Assembly (NCBI RefSeq): GCF_047663525.1
Contig: NC_092606.1
Coordinates: 8,368,501-8,432,500, forward strand
Direction: 5' to 3'
Source: Anas platyrhynchos
Lineage: Eukaryota > Chordata > Aves > Anseriformes > Anatidae
Length of the DNA stretch: 64,000 bases
Part shown: one piece after another, positions 46,007 through 59,300 of the stretch
Layout: each line of letters starts with the position of its first letter
Position numbering within the stretch: the first letter of the stretch is position 1
Notes under the pieces: model-generated
What the model was told of the DNA's origin: nothing
The model's input: the letters and a program-made list of their open reading frames with translations, nothing else
Database searches by the model: none
Program-made: the position numbers and the translations under genes

Positions 46007-47109
46007 TGCAGATTAGAGAGGAGACAAAACATCTTGCATCCAAAACCGCAAAGCACTGACTTGGGTTTGGATGTAGGAAAATACCAGGGAAGCGGAGCGA
46101 GCGAACAGTTGAAGCAGAGGCGTCGCTGTTGGGTGCTCCAGGTCCTATTTTTGGTTGGCACCAGCCATTTCGCTTTGCTTTGGCTTCCCCTCTGCGAGAT
46201 GGAAAATGAGGCTGCTCGCGGCTGGGTTGTCTTACTGAGGCTGTCAGCTTTCATCTTCGGGATGATGCTCTCCTGACTTCTGCTGCTTCTCTGCTCTGCT
46301 GCCCGCACCTCCTTCACTTGCACTTCTCCCATGTTTATCTGAGGATATGGGGCAGAGTCAGGGCACCAAATTACACGACCATTTCCAGGTGGGACCCCAC
46401 TCCTCTGCCACATGGTTTGTGGCCTTCCACTGCAGTGTCTGATGTGCAAAGTCTGATGTACAAAGTCTGGTGCCATCCTTTGGGCTCTCCAAGGTGGCTG
46501 CAGAGCTCGTGATGTGCATTGCGTGGAGTCATGGCTCTTGCACAAAGCGCTTTCTTTCCCGTCCAAGTTAAAGATTCAAGGTCGGGCACAGGCACTAGAT
46601 AGGACCCAGCGCAGGGTGTTTCCACCTGATGTCAGCCCTGCTTTGGCTCTGGGAGTGAGCAGGAGGCGGTGAAGGACGAGTGATGCTCATTAGCTCAGCC
46701 CCCCCTCTTCCTGCCATTGAATGAATGAGTTTCCACAGGCTGCAGGTGCTTTCACTTTGCAGCGTGAAAATCAGGGCTCTCCCATTTTTATTTATTTCCC
46801 CCCAGGAAGCACCTCCAGCCCTTCCTGCTAATCCCATTTGCTAGGATGTAAATTGGGGTGCGCTCAGCGCCCCTCCCTCCCGGAGCCCAGCCCCGCGGCC
46901 ACGAGGGAAGGAGGGAGGGAGAGAGGAGACCGCATCCCTGCTGAGCCAGAGGTAGGCTCGGCCGCTATTATTCTTGTCCTTTCCCCTCCCATTTCTTTAG
47001 GGAAGGGCTGCAGGCAGAAAAGCTCTTATTTTCCTTTTTTCTTTAAATTTATTATTTTTCTATTTTTTCCATTTTATTTTTTATTTATTTATTTTTTATT
47101 ATTATCGCT

Positions 47110-47397
47110 CATTTTTTCGGCTCGGAAGGGAGGGTTTCCCAGCCGGAGAGAGCCGAGCGAGCCCTCCGCCCGCTTCCCCGCAAGGGCGGCCTCCAGGAGG
47201 AGCCTCCCCTCCCGCCCTCCCGCTCCGTTTCCGCCGCCTCCGCGGCCCGGCAACCACAAAGATTTCGGCGGGGTGGGGAGGGGAGGGGAGGGGGGGGCGC
47301 GGCTCGGGGCCTTGCCGGGCCCCTCCGCACGGGGATCGCTTCGGCTCGGCTCGGCTCGGCTCGGTTCGGCCCCGCCCGGGAGGGGCTCGGCGGAGGG
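47110..47397 (+). other. CLIP2: Predicted CLIP2 noncoding exon 1
   Basis: The only firm edge is the donor GGAGGG|GTAAGG after 47397; the start is approximate. The exon would contain the TCGGC repeat. Transcription start is not determinable from sequence alone. Confidence 0.45.
47341..47365. repeat. (TCGGC)n pentanucleotide repeat in predicted CLIP2 5' UTR
   Basis: Five TCGGC-type units in tandem (positions 47341-47365), followed by a TTCGGCC variant. It also holds no ATG. Confidence 0.85.
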
Positions 47398-50300
47398 GTA
47401 AGGGGGGCACCGGGGGGGGGGGGGGGCTCGGTGGGGAGGGGGCGGCCGCGGCTCCCGCAACAAAGGCGGGGATGGACGGAGGGAGCCCAGGGTGGGTGGC
47501 GGCTCCTCGTCCTCAGGGTGGGGTGGGGAAGGCGCTGCCCTGCCAATGGGGTGGGTTTTTTGGGGGGAGGGCTCCCCTATCCTGGCTCTGCAGCCCCCCC
47601 ACCCCCGAGGGGGGCACCCATGGGGTGGGGGGGTGCGGGGTTACCTCATGGGTGGGGGCACCCAAGGGGGTGCAGCACTGGGTGGCAGCGCTGTAAGGGG
47701 GTGGGAGGGGTCCCGGGGGTCTGTGGGGTTTGGGTCGTGGGGCTGGGAGCAGCCGGACCCACAGGGCCTGGTGCTGGGGGGGTCATCAGCAATTAGGGAG
47801 GTGGAGGTAAGGGGGGGGGTCATCAGCAATCAACGCTGAGCAAATTGGGGTCTGGAAATGGGAATTTTCTTTTGTCTCCGGGCAGCCTGGCTGCTTGCTG
47901 GGCTCCGTCCTCTCGCTGCCTTTTTGTTCTGAGCAGCCCAGGTACCGACAGGATCCGAGCGCTGAAGGAACGGACGCGGTGAGGTTTTTTTGTTCCTGCT
48001 GGTAGCGGAGATGTGCCCTTCAGCAGGCAAGGCCCAGCTGGGTGGCTGCTGGCATCCTCCTCAATGAATGAAGCGGGCAGGTCCTGAGCTCCTTGCGTCT
48101 CCTGGTAGGGAGCAGTGAGCGCCCTGCCTGGGGAAGCACCCGTGGATGGAGCAGGGGCTGGTGCTGGTACCTCGGAGCAGCCAGGCAGCTGCGGCTGTGC
48201 TGGGAAGTGCTGCAGACAAAGCACCGTGTCGGTGCTGATCTGCTCGGTGTCAGCCCCACAGGCCTGCCAGCCCCGGCTCAGAAACCCGTCCTGATGGGGT
48301 GGATGCTGAGTTTCACCAGCCCAGCCGTGTGTTGGTTAGGAGGGTTTCCTCGGGTGACTTGCATTTTGAGAAGGATCGGTCAGTGCGTGGGCAGAAATAT
48401 GTTCGGGGTGCCTGTCTGGGTTTGTTGGCCGTAGTCCTTCCAGCAGCGTTCCTGTGTTTAGTGCTCTGACAGAGAGCCCTGTAATCAGCAGCCCCATCAG
48501 TCCCCTGGTCGCTGCTGAGGTTGTGGTGCACAACACAGCTGCCTGGCTTGTTCTTGAACTTGGGTCACTCCAAGGAATTACCTGCCTGCTGTTAGAGCTT
48601 GCCAGGAGTGAGGAGGAGGGGGTCTGCACCAAGCCGCTGTGCTCGTGAAGAGGTGACACTGCATGCCAGAAATCACTGAGAGCACAGGGCTTCAAAGCAT
48701 GGCTCTGAGACAAGCCACGAGTTAAAATGTTAGCACCGGCCACTACAGGCGTGTCAGGGAGAAGCGGTGCTGGATCCAGTTTATCATCTCAGGAACGCTT
48801 GTGTGGGGGCTTGCCTTCAGTTATGGGGAAAAACTGTGTTTTAAGGGATGCTCTTGGGGTACGTATGGACTGGATTATCTGCTGAGCCGAGGGTTGGGAT
48901 GTGCTTCTCTGACTTCCCACTGCCTCTGGCCTTGGAGGCTGCCGTAATTTATGCCAGCAAGTAGCGGTTCCTGGTGTGTTTCTTCTTCTTCTTCTTTCCT
49001 CTTCTTCATTGGCAGAAGAAATAATGAAGAACCCAGAGGGGGATTTTCCAGTGCTGAGGGATGCGGCTGTGTAAGGGTGTGCACCCCAGTTCTTCTTCCC
49101 TTCTATTACTGGCTGGATAAAATGGGTAAGGGCATGGATTCCACCTCCTCCTTGAGGTTGCTGTTTTTAATTATGAAGACGCCTCCTCTGTACTTGAAAC
49201 TCAGGCGGAAATGAATAAATCTCTCTTTTTTTGTCCTCATCAGGATTATGACAAAGCCAATATATAAGGCAGACTCCATCCCCCGGCTGCATGCTGTCGG
49301 TGCCGCTTTGCGGAGCGTGCACAACGCGTGGTGAGGTTTATGTGCTGGCTTCTAAAGCTCTGGGAAAGCCCAGGTACGGGTAGCTGGACCCGAGCACGAC
49401 TTGTTGCTAACCGCTGGTAGAAACCGGTATGGACTTAGCTCAGAGAGAGGCTACAGTGATAGCTATTTTTTTCATAAATATGATTTATAAGTGTCTTGTG
49501 ACCTGTTCTCCCCTCCATCTCCCAAGGGCTCTGAGCACAAGAACAATCAGGGAAGTTGCTGAGAAGGGCCAAGAAAATGTTTTCTAGTGCTTTTCTAGCG
49601 CTTTATTGCTGAGTTAGATGGCCAGCAATGTCTCTCTTTTTCTGTTATCACTGCTCTCCTGATATCCATAACAGAGTTTTGGGTCTTGGTTGGTTAGGAG
49701 AGTGCCTTGGCTGATGTTACTGGGAATGGGGGACCCCAGAAAGACTGGGGCTTTGTAGTACTGGTCAGTTTCCTAAACCAGCCCAATGAGGTCAGTCCCT
49801 GAATGAAGGAGAAGGACTGTCAGAGGTCACTTGAGAAGCCTGGGTAGGAGAAAGGAATTGGACGTGATGTTCCTGAGTCCTTCTCTAATGCTGCCTTCTC
49901 CATGCTCTGCCTTCTCTGTCCCACCTCAAAGCTCTCATCCCTGTGGCTGGTGCTGACAAACGCAGCAGCCAGTCAGTGCATTGCTGCACAAAGGCTCTCT
50001 CTGCCGTAGCACCATGCTCTCAAAGCATTTCCTTGTGCTCAGCTGAGGGTACCCCACATGCCATGTTTCTGTGTTGTACTTTAACTGTGGTGATAAATGG
50101 GGCAAATCAAATTTGCTTCCTTCGTTTTCGGCTTTAATTTCTTGCTCTTATTACTGCTCTTGCTGTAGCTACCAGTGGGAAAAATGACTTCATTGCATGT
50201 GACTCTGAGTCTGGCACCTCAAAGTAATACTTACTGCTATTCCTGAAAAAAACAAAGAAACCTCATTTAAAAAGGAAAAAAGGCAGTATTTCTGCATCGG

Positions 50301-53300
50301 GCTTTCTGGAGCCCGTTCCCATGCTGTGGCACTCTTTTTGTCTTTCTAAATGAGTGTCTATAAAATAAGCTGTGGCTGTTTCAGCAAGAGCATAAGCAAA
50401 GAAAGATGTGTGAAGAAATAAAACGAAGCATTGTCGTGTTTTGTTATCGCAGTTCCAATTTTTATTTTACTTCAGAGTGATGCAATGAAATACAATGTTG
50501 ACTTGGATGAGAGCTGAAATTGCTTGCTACTTTCCAGTCAGTGATGTATTTTTATTATGCTAAGCCTCACCTGCCTAAGTGGTTGTAGGGAGATGTGGTA
50601 GAGGCTAGGGAAATGTTTTTCTGGGGGCTGAGCCAGCAGTACGTCCCCTTCTCCCCATCCCTATCTGTGCTGAAGCACAAAGGGAGCTTGCAGTTTGCTT
50701 GTTTTGTTTGCAGAGTTAATGTTCTGAACTCTGATGCTGGCTCTCTCGATGACCCTGCCTGTGCCTGGGAAAGTCAACTGATTATTTTTAAAATGTATTT
50801 ATACTCTGTGTCTATAAACTAACACTTCAGAATGAGTTCCCAAGTCTTTTGATGTGCTGGATGCTAAGAGAGAACAGTGTCCAATAGAGCTGCGTTCATC
50901 TCTGCTGCTGCAGTTTTTTTGAGTGATCTTGGGGAAAATCTTTTCTGTCTCTGTATCAATTTGTCCCAGGTGCAAAATAGGTGGTGTAGTTCTCACCTCC
51001 TTTGAAGTGTGTGAATGAAAAGCTCTGTGGATGTTGGATATTTTGGACCTTGGAATTTAGGTGCTTTTCAGCTCTGCTTCCCCACTCAGTTCCTTTAAAG
51101 ATAAGACAAAAAATAAATAATTGTATTGCTGGTGCCAGAGCTCTTGGTCAAAAGGAATGCTGTTTTCTTTTAGCGAACAACTTGTGTAGGGATACTAGGA
51201 AAGGAATTCACAAAACTTTGGGGTGGCAGAAACATTGAGAGGTAATCATCCATCTGTCTGTTCTGGGTCTTCATTGCTGGCATTCAGGATGGGGGTTTGA
51301 AGGTGTGTGTGTATTTATATGTATTTCTTTGTTGTGGGCATTGAGGGAGGTTTTGCAGCCTCTGAGGACAGTCCAGCACAGCCCGAAGTAATGTAGCTGG
51401 AGCTGTGGCGTGTGCATCTTTCCCTTTTAGGTTGCTGTCATTGTCACTGCCCTGTTTGTACAAAGGACCTGTTACCAAGCTGTTTAGTCAATGCAACCAG
51501 CACAACTTCTTTCGCAACGTGTCTGGGAGAAGGCTTCCAAGCCAGTGCACATGCTTCTGCCATAATCACCGACAGAGGCTTTCTCTGGCTGATCTGTTCT
51601 TCTTCTCCCTTTGACGCGCTCATCTCCCCTTTGTTTGTTGCATCATGCTCTGAAAACTTCTGTGTCCGCCAATTAGTGCTGGAAACTCTTCAGCAATCCC
51701 CGGCAGCTGCCTGTTGAAACAAACTGTGCTTTCCCATCCCTTGCAAACCCTCCCCTTCGCGACCTGCAGGCACATCCCCTGGCTGCTGAGACAAACCTCC
51801 CTAGGAGAGGAGGCCTCTCTTGGAAGATACGGGGAGGCAGCTGCATCATGAGATGCATTTTGTGGGTTTTTTAGCCTTGTATTTGCCCGTGTGCAATACT
51901 GCCTCACTGGCTCTTGTCAGCCCCCTGCATGAAGCCTGTGCTGGTGATTAAAGCCTGGTCCTTTGCTATATTTAGCTTATAACTATTTGTTTTATAACAC
52001 CGAGGTCCTTGACACGCAAACTGGAGTAGGTCAATCTGCAGCCTTGAGGAAGTACTTTTATTTCTCTGGATGTGTGCTTCCCAGCTGGGAAACTTGGGAT
52101 GTTCTAGCTGGTGATCAATCCACCACCATTCCTAATGGAGATATAATGTTTTACAATTGGGCACAAGTATTTCCCAGCCTGGAACAATAGCATGTTTCTG
52201 CCTTTTTGTGCTTCAACATGTCTTCTGCTCAAGTGAGCCTGTTTAGTCCCATGCTGTCAGTACTTCCCAGAGTCCAGGTGCCCGATATGAGATGGAATCG
52301 TAGTGCCTTGTAGGCTGCACTGCCTGTGCATTCCCCTTGAAGCATTATGAGAAACACCTTGACTAAGACCATGGAGGAAGAGATCTCTGAATCCCCGAGA
52401 TTAAACCACCGCAATGTGGCCGTTTATTCGCTCTCTGGAGGAATATAACGTTTGGTGTTATGAGCATCTAAATCAGGAAGAAGAAAGTAGGTCTGTACTT
52501 GGGAGAAGATATGGGAAGCACGCTCTGTTTCTTGTGTTTGCAGCCTGGTGCGTGTGTAACAGCCTGAAGGAGCAAAGGCCACCAGGTTGCTGGAATTAGA
52601 GCTCCTGTGTGACTGCTCCTGGCCCCTTGCAGAGAGGCTACTCGGATGTCTGCTAAAGGGGCAGGCTTGTGTGGAGTGCGCTGCTGAGACGGGAAGGTGA
52701 TGTTTTGCCTTATCCAGTTCATCTTTTACATGTCTATTTATGTAGGCTTTTACTGGGATGTATGAAGGAGCTTTTTGAACTTGCTAAATCTGTTGCATAG
52801 GAAAAAAATCTATATTTAAATGTGTATGCGTTCCAGTAAAGGATACTGGCAATGCCTCTTGTGAGCTTAATCTTGATGCATCTGAAGCATTTTCAATCAT
52901 GTTTCTTCCCTTGGCCCCCCTTATCTCTGAATCCACCCCCAAACACGTTGGCTCGGCAGTAGGAAGGTATGGGAGCACTTCCAGCACGCTAACGTGGCAA
53001 TGTCAGTCAGATGGGTGCTTTTGGGAGATGATATGGTTCAGGTTTGTGCAATGCTAGGATAGTTCCTGCCTTAGGGTGGCAGAAACTTCTCTATTGCCTT
53101 GCTAGAAGAGGTGACAGCTCAGTTCTTGATCTTCCTTTTTGTTTAAGACCAGATCAGTCTGCGTTAGAGACATGGTGACAGCGCTCTGCATTACAGCGTA
53201 CTCAGGCTGTTGCCTGCAACCGCTCTGTGCTTGCTTGGCTAGATAAGATTATATCTTGGCCTCCTTGGAAAATCATGCTTGTGGTCTTGCTTGCATTAGA

Positions 53301-56300
53301 GGGGAGATGAACGACCCTTGCGGTATGTAAACAACCCATTTCTGTAAGCAGTGGAGGAGCAGCTGGAGGTGCGTGGTGGCTCTGTGGAGCTCCAAGCAGA
53401 GCGTGCGGTGCTGCAGGACCCAGGAGCTGCTCCGTCTGTCCTGCCTCACTGCATCCAGCCTGGGTGCCCCCTGTATTTCATCTCGAGACAGGTTAGATCC
53501 CATTTTAGCACTGATCCATCTAGCCAGCCCCGTTCCTTTTGGCTGCTGGCATCCATCCCTCACACACTGGTGTACATCCTATGGTGCTACTGTGGCTCGT
53601 GTGTGTGGCTCGGTGCCCGAAGGCATTGAGCTGTAGGATCGCCTTCTCTCCATGTGGTATGATCCAAAGTAAGTGGCTGCCTCTACAAGGCAAATCGCAA
53701 GGTGCAGGAGAAAGGAACCACAAGGCAGAAGATGATAGTGTAACATGACTGATAAGGATGCTACTTGATCCAACTTGCCAAAGTGATTATGATTTGAGGT
53801 CATTAATAGGGATGCAATTTGAATAAGAGATGTGTTTCCACTTGTGTTAAGAAGTTTGTGAGCTGTCTAAACTCCTAGCTCTTCTCAGTGCCTTTCTGCT
53901 GGGTTTCTGGGTGGTAAAGGAGGAAACTCTGAGTAATGCAAACTTTATAGGTTCCTGGCCTCCCTGTCTCCACCACTGGTTTTGGGGGGAATTGTGTAGC
54001 TGTTCTGGTGTCAACTGTGGCACGGGGAAGCTGCAGTATTTGTAGATGCTCAGGTGAAAACAACAATTAGTACATGTGGCCAGGGGTCACCTCCTTCAGT
54101 AGGAGACTGCGTGTGGGCTGGTGAATAAGCAGGGAGGAGAAGGAGGGTGCTGCAGGGAACTACACAGTGATGGAAAGTGGGGATGCTCGATGGTGAGCAG
54201 GATGCTCAAGTGCAGGTGGAAGGGATGGGGCTTACACAGAGCCTTGGTGCTCCAGAGAGAAAGAAGAGTTTGGCTCCTCTGTAGCATCTTTGGTGACTTC
54301 AGATCCCTCGATACATATCAGTGGTGTAGCTCTTCTGGTTGCGAGGTTGGTACTGTTGTTGTCACCCTTTTGTAATTTAAGGAGCCTGCTAACCCCTCTG
54401 GCAGAAGAGAAGGGGAGCCCTGGCTGTCAGTGCTGCATGCTGTCCATCAGGCAATGCTTTGTATTTCCTTTCTACCACACCTCCTGCTGTACCAGCTTAC
54501 TGTCAAGGGTCACAGTGTGAGGATGGGTTAGTTGTTCCTTCTGCTTTTGGGAACGGTAGCTTTGTTTGAAGGAAGGAGATTGTTAGCTTTTGGTGTGTGG
54601 CACAAACTGTCTGAGGCCTGGTGAGACATTGGCACGCAAAATGCAGCCCGCATCCCAGACAATGTTTATAACAGACTGACTTCAAGTGATCCGGGTCTAG
54701 AGAAGGTCTGCTGAGATGAATGAGGAAATGGTGAGTGTCATCTCAGGACTTCTCGAAAGAGAGCTTTGCTCCTTCAAAATGGCATGGTGAGGGCCAAGAA
54801 AGCTCAAAGCCATTGGATGCATTGGAAGAGTCGGTGTTGCACAAAGGGCAGAGTAGGTATTTGGGCAGCAAGTAGGCTTGAATAAATCTGGCCTACCAAA
54901 ATCCAGCCAGCAGAGGCTAAAACTAACACCACAGAACTGCAGGAATGAAGGCCTTGTAAGGTAGCTTTATAACTAAAAGAAAGGGTTTGCATCAGGTGCA
55001 GGATGGGCTCTTTCCAGCCTTCATCCCTGCCTGAAGTTTCCCCACCCTGTGTAGTGACAGGGCCAATTTTTGCTTTTTGGGGCTCTTCTGGGAGGGCTTC
55101 CATAATAAATGTTGCACCTACGGTAGCAGTGCCCTGGGGCAGGGCTTTGCTCTTGTTCTTGCTACAACAACCAGGTCTCCTCTGCATGCCAAAGGGTATT
55201 AAATCTGTCACTGCATTAACACCATGCACTTGAGGTGTGTTTGTGGGGGAATATGAACATCTTGGGCAGCATCAGTGGAGCACAGCAGAGTATTTGGTGG
55301 TAAGCACAGCATGTCCCAAGGGGAATGCTGTCTGTCACACCAGAAACGTTGTGCTCTGCTCCTATTTTCTCTGTTTTCTTTAAACTTGCCGATAATTTGG
55401 TCAAAACTGGTGCAGCGATGCTGCCATCAGACAGGCTGTCATAACACCACGATGAAAAGGAAAACAAAATTTCAGTTTCAAAGAACTTCAGTGTGCGCAG
55501 GGAAAGAAGGAACTAGCAAGACTGCTTTCTATTTTCAGCTCTTTGTTGCACCAGCCTTTCAGTTGCACTGTACAAACCAGGGCTGGCCTGCAAAAAAAAA
55601 TAAAAAATAAAAAAAAAAATAAAAACAAACCCTTGCTTGCAGGTGCAGGTCGTAAAAAAGGGGGAGAAATCAGGGAGGGAGAGACCTGGTCCTGGTTTTG
55701 TTTCATAATCAAAGTCCTGGGCAGAGGTTAGATTACCGAAGTGCACAAATCAAACTCTGTGTGTAAAGCCAAGTTCCTGTGAATAATAGATGAAGTGCCA
55801 GGGTGAACTTTAATGCTGCATTAAATCAAGGACTCAACAGCCAGGAAATTCCAAAAGTTCAGCTCCTTCTGCAGCTTCGCGAAGGGTGCGTGGCAGGGCT
55901 GAGTTACAGTAGGGCTCGTATTTAATTGCAGAAATGGTTTCTCTGGTAGTAAAATGCCAAGCCATTATAATGGAATATGTTTATCATGTGTCATTGCCTT
56001 CCTTGCACTGTCTGCTCTTCTGGTTTTGTCTTTTTTTTTCTCCCAGACACTGCTTATGTCAGATAACAAACACTGCCTGTGTGCCATAGAGATCTTGGAT
56101 TTTGATGAAGCCCCTTGAATCGCATGGGAACCTTTCCACTGAGTAGAGTAGCTCCTGGATCAAATCTGAATGGGTCTGTTACCAAGCCTGTCCTTGGAGG
56201 GTGACAGTTTTGAAATCTCCATGTCTCTTCTGTTCCCTTCCCATGGGAGCCATGCAGTTTTGGTGTCATGCCCCTGTTGATTTCTGCAGGGACACTGTCC

Positions 56301-59300
56301 CCTGCCTCCAGGGCTTAATGCCAGGGAGCAGAAACCCATTTAGTTCCAAGCCCTTCCCTGGGATTTTTTCCCATAAATCAGGGATAGTTTTGCTCTGCAA
56401 TTAGTTCAGAATTGTTGCTATCTACAGTATCGCTCTTCAGTAGGCGTTTTGCCAGCGTGGGGAGTGTGAGCTCATCAGCAAGCCCATAATTACTCCCCAC
56501 TTTGTTTAGGATGCCTTCCTTCAATGTCCTTTGTTTTCTCCCACTTTGCCTCAGGTTTTACGTTGTGGTTTTTAGTTATAGAATGCAGGGGGTGCTTCTG
56601 TACGTTCTTCCTTTAATAGCCTTTGTTTTATGCTGAAATCATTGGGTGAGTCTCTCCTAATGGTTAGAACTGGTTTTAGGGCTTTAAATAAAAGGCCTCT
56701 AGGCTTTCCCTTTGCGTTCTGTGCAAATTATTATAAAATCTGAGTGAGGAAGAAAACTCAGCACAGGCTTTTTTAGAGGTTAATCTTTGGGAGATGTATG
56801 GGAAACTGCATAGTGACAGCAGAGCTTTCTGGATGAGGAACCTATGTGAGTTCTTAAACTGTAAGTAGAAAAACTGATGGCTGGCAGAGGGTACTGGGAT
56901 CCCTTGTTTTTTTCCCCGATATGTAACTGATGGCAGTGCACTGATTTTGTTCCTGAAGTGCTCTGATTGTTACCTCTAAGGGAGAAGGAAATGTTTTCTT
57001 GGGAGAGGAGTCCGACCTTAATTAAGAATGAGGTCTCTTATTTCCTCTATGCTTCAATTAAATGAAAGGATTTAATCCTAATCTGACATGTGCTTCAGAA
57101 ATAGTTTGCTGATTGCTTGTCAGAAGAGTAACTAATCAGGGAAGTGAGAAGGGATGGGATGATTACCTTGGATCAGATGGAGCATCTTAAGGAATTAAAA
57201 GATAAAAATTGCCCTTTCTTCTCAGCATAAGCTTTTTCCCTACTAGCAAAGCTGCGCTTTGCCTTTATCAGATCATCATCTCTATGTTGACTGGATTCAT
57301 TTCCTGTCCTTTTTGCAAAGAGTGAATGGTTTAAGTCTGGCCTTTGGATTTTGCTTTCAAGGCAAATTTCTCTTCTTAAATCCCCAGCCTGTCTCTGCAG
57401 CCTGGCCAGTGCTGTCAGGGTCGGGAGCCTAGGGCACCAAATCTTAGCCCGCACTTGCCTGTGGCATACAGTCAGTTGGGTAGTAATGTGTCCTCAAGTA
57501 ACCACTCTAGGAGCTTGAGCTTTGTTACATGAGAAACTCACTCTTCTCAGGGGAATGATGTGCAGAAAAGCATGAAGACATGAAATAGATGCAACCAAAA
57601 TGCTCAGAAACAAGAAACGGAATAACTTTATATAACTTAATATAAGGTACCAGTGCCTTTAGGCCAGCAGAGCTTTATTTTATAAGGTCTAATAAATGAA
57701 TGCAAACTGACACAGAAAGCTTTTTGCCTTTATCTTGTGTGCTTATTGTTGGAGTGCATGAAGAGCTCCTGCAGTTATCAGCAGACCCAATCTGTCTGCA
57801 GCAGTTGGTTTTCAGGGATATGTTGGGCTCCGGATACTGTTTTCCATATTCACAGTGGCTGATTCTGAAGGTTTCTACAACCAGTAGTGCTGTGATCAAA
57901 CCCAGAAATGTGTTGAAGGCTTTGTACTCTTTTTTTGAAATACTAAGCCAGGACCTGGGCAGAAAACTAGGTCCCTTTGTTTAACTCTCCTGAATATACG
58001 TGTAAAGGATGCGTCCAAACCAGAGTGCTGTTGGACTCTGCTACACATTGTGTGGCAGCATGTGGGATTGTTTTTCCTTCCTGTAGAGGATGGGGATTTA
58101 CCTTGTAATCATAAAATACAGTTTCCATTTCTCCATATGGAGTCGCTGTTATTACGTTGTCAGAGCAGCTGCGGACAGAATTCCTGGACTTCCCCATCTT
58201 TGTCTCCCTTATTAATGTAAGGGTCTCTGCAAATTCAGCCACACCACCACATCATTTTATAGTAGCCCTGGAAATGGCTGAAACTCTTCTTGTGTTCTCT
58301 CTACTTGCAGGCATACTCCCGCAGGGCTGCGTGTGAAAACCCTGGTGTTCCTCATCCTCAGCATGCATGTGAGGAAAGCTGGCTTAGTGTTTTAAACGAG
58401 GGCACAAACAATTGCATCACAAAATATTATCTTAGATGGGAGTAGGTAAAAACAGGAAGACGTTATTGTGCAAGCCTTTTTCTGTCCAAATAGCTGTCTT
58501 TTAAGACACTGATTCAGGATTGAGCATGAGTCAAGATTGTTTTTAAGCAAAAGTGTTTTACTGCTGCTCTGCGGTGTCTTTGCTTGTCATTAACCCTCCA
58601 TGCGGTGTGACAACCTTGCTTTCCTTCAGTCTGCTTACTAGGTACTTCATCTTTTTTATGGGTCCTGGTCCTGACAAGGTGTCTGTGTGACTGACTGCAA
58701 ACTTAAATTCACATGCAATAAATGAAATCTTACAAATTTAAAAAATTAGAAACCTAAATTTTGGCACTTAGGCTTTTGGCCAAATATTTAATTAAAAAAC
58801 AACTCCATATTTCTCTACAAAATGTTGTAAACGCTCATCTGTTTGAGCAGTGCTCACCTACAGTCAGTCTGAGCTCCACGTGGGCCTGCTTTCAGAGCGG
58901 AGCCCCAGTGCCTTGCCTAGGGTTTTGTGTTGGGCAAACACTTCTGGATCCATCCAGGAGGAAGCACCAGGCACAGGATGGGATTCAGGCCAACTCAGAC
59001 GGGTGTCTGTAAACTTGTTCCTGTGTTTTGCAGTTGTTTCATTCAATATGGTGAGGTGAACAGATCCTTAGGCTGTCATTTACCCATGAGGGTTTCCTTT
59101 TAGGGAGTGCATTGAATCTGGGGCATGCTTTGTTGGTTTCCCTTCTTGAATTGGGTGGTATTGCATGTGGCATGGTATTGAAGGTAGGGAGGGATAGATA
59201 AAGGAGAGAAATTATGGACAAACTATTGCCAAAACTGACAAAGGCTTTTGCTTCTAACCCCGGTTTTGTTATTCCTCTACCCTATTTGAGGAGTAGCTGA

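Larger units (their letters stand above)
46870..47560 (+). promoter_or_regulatory. CLIP2 CpG island and promoter
   Basis: GC- and CpG-rich DNA with GC boxes, interrupted by a striking T-rich block at 47034-47108. It is the only CpG island upstream of the CLIP2 start codon and matches the noncoding first exon and long first intron seen in mammals. A second possible donor (CAGAG|GTAGGC at 46947-46957) may mark an alternative first exon. Confidence 0.65.

Noticed and set aside
45946..46566. A 206-codon - strand open frame ending just above the new gene's ATG
   Set aside because: It is in the same frame but closed by TGA at 45946-45948 and lies on the far side of the X-box, so it is more likely promoter DNA. 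Low-complexity, no family resemblance.
47109..47546. Long - strand Pro/Arg/Ala-rich frames over the CLIP2 CpG island
   Set aside because: Frames without stops are expected in very GC-rich DNA; the three overlapping frames are all of the same low-complexity kind.
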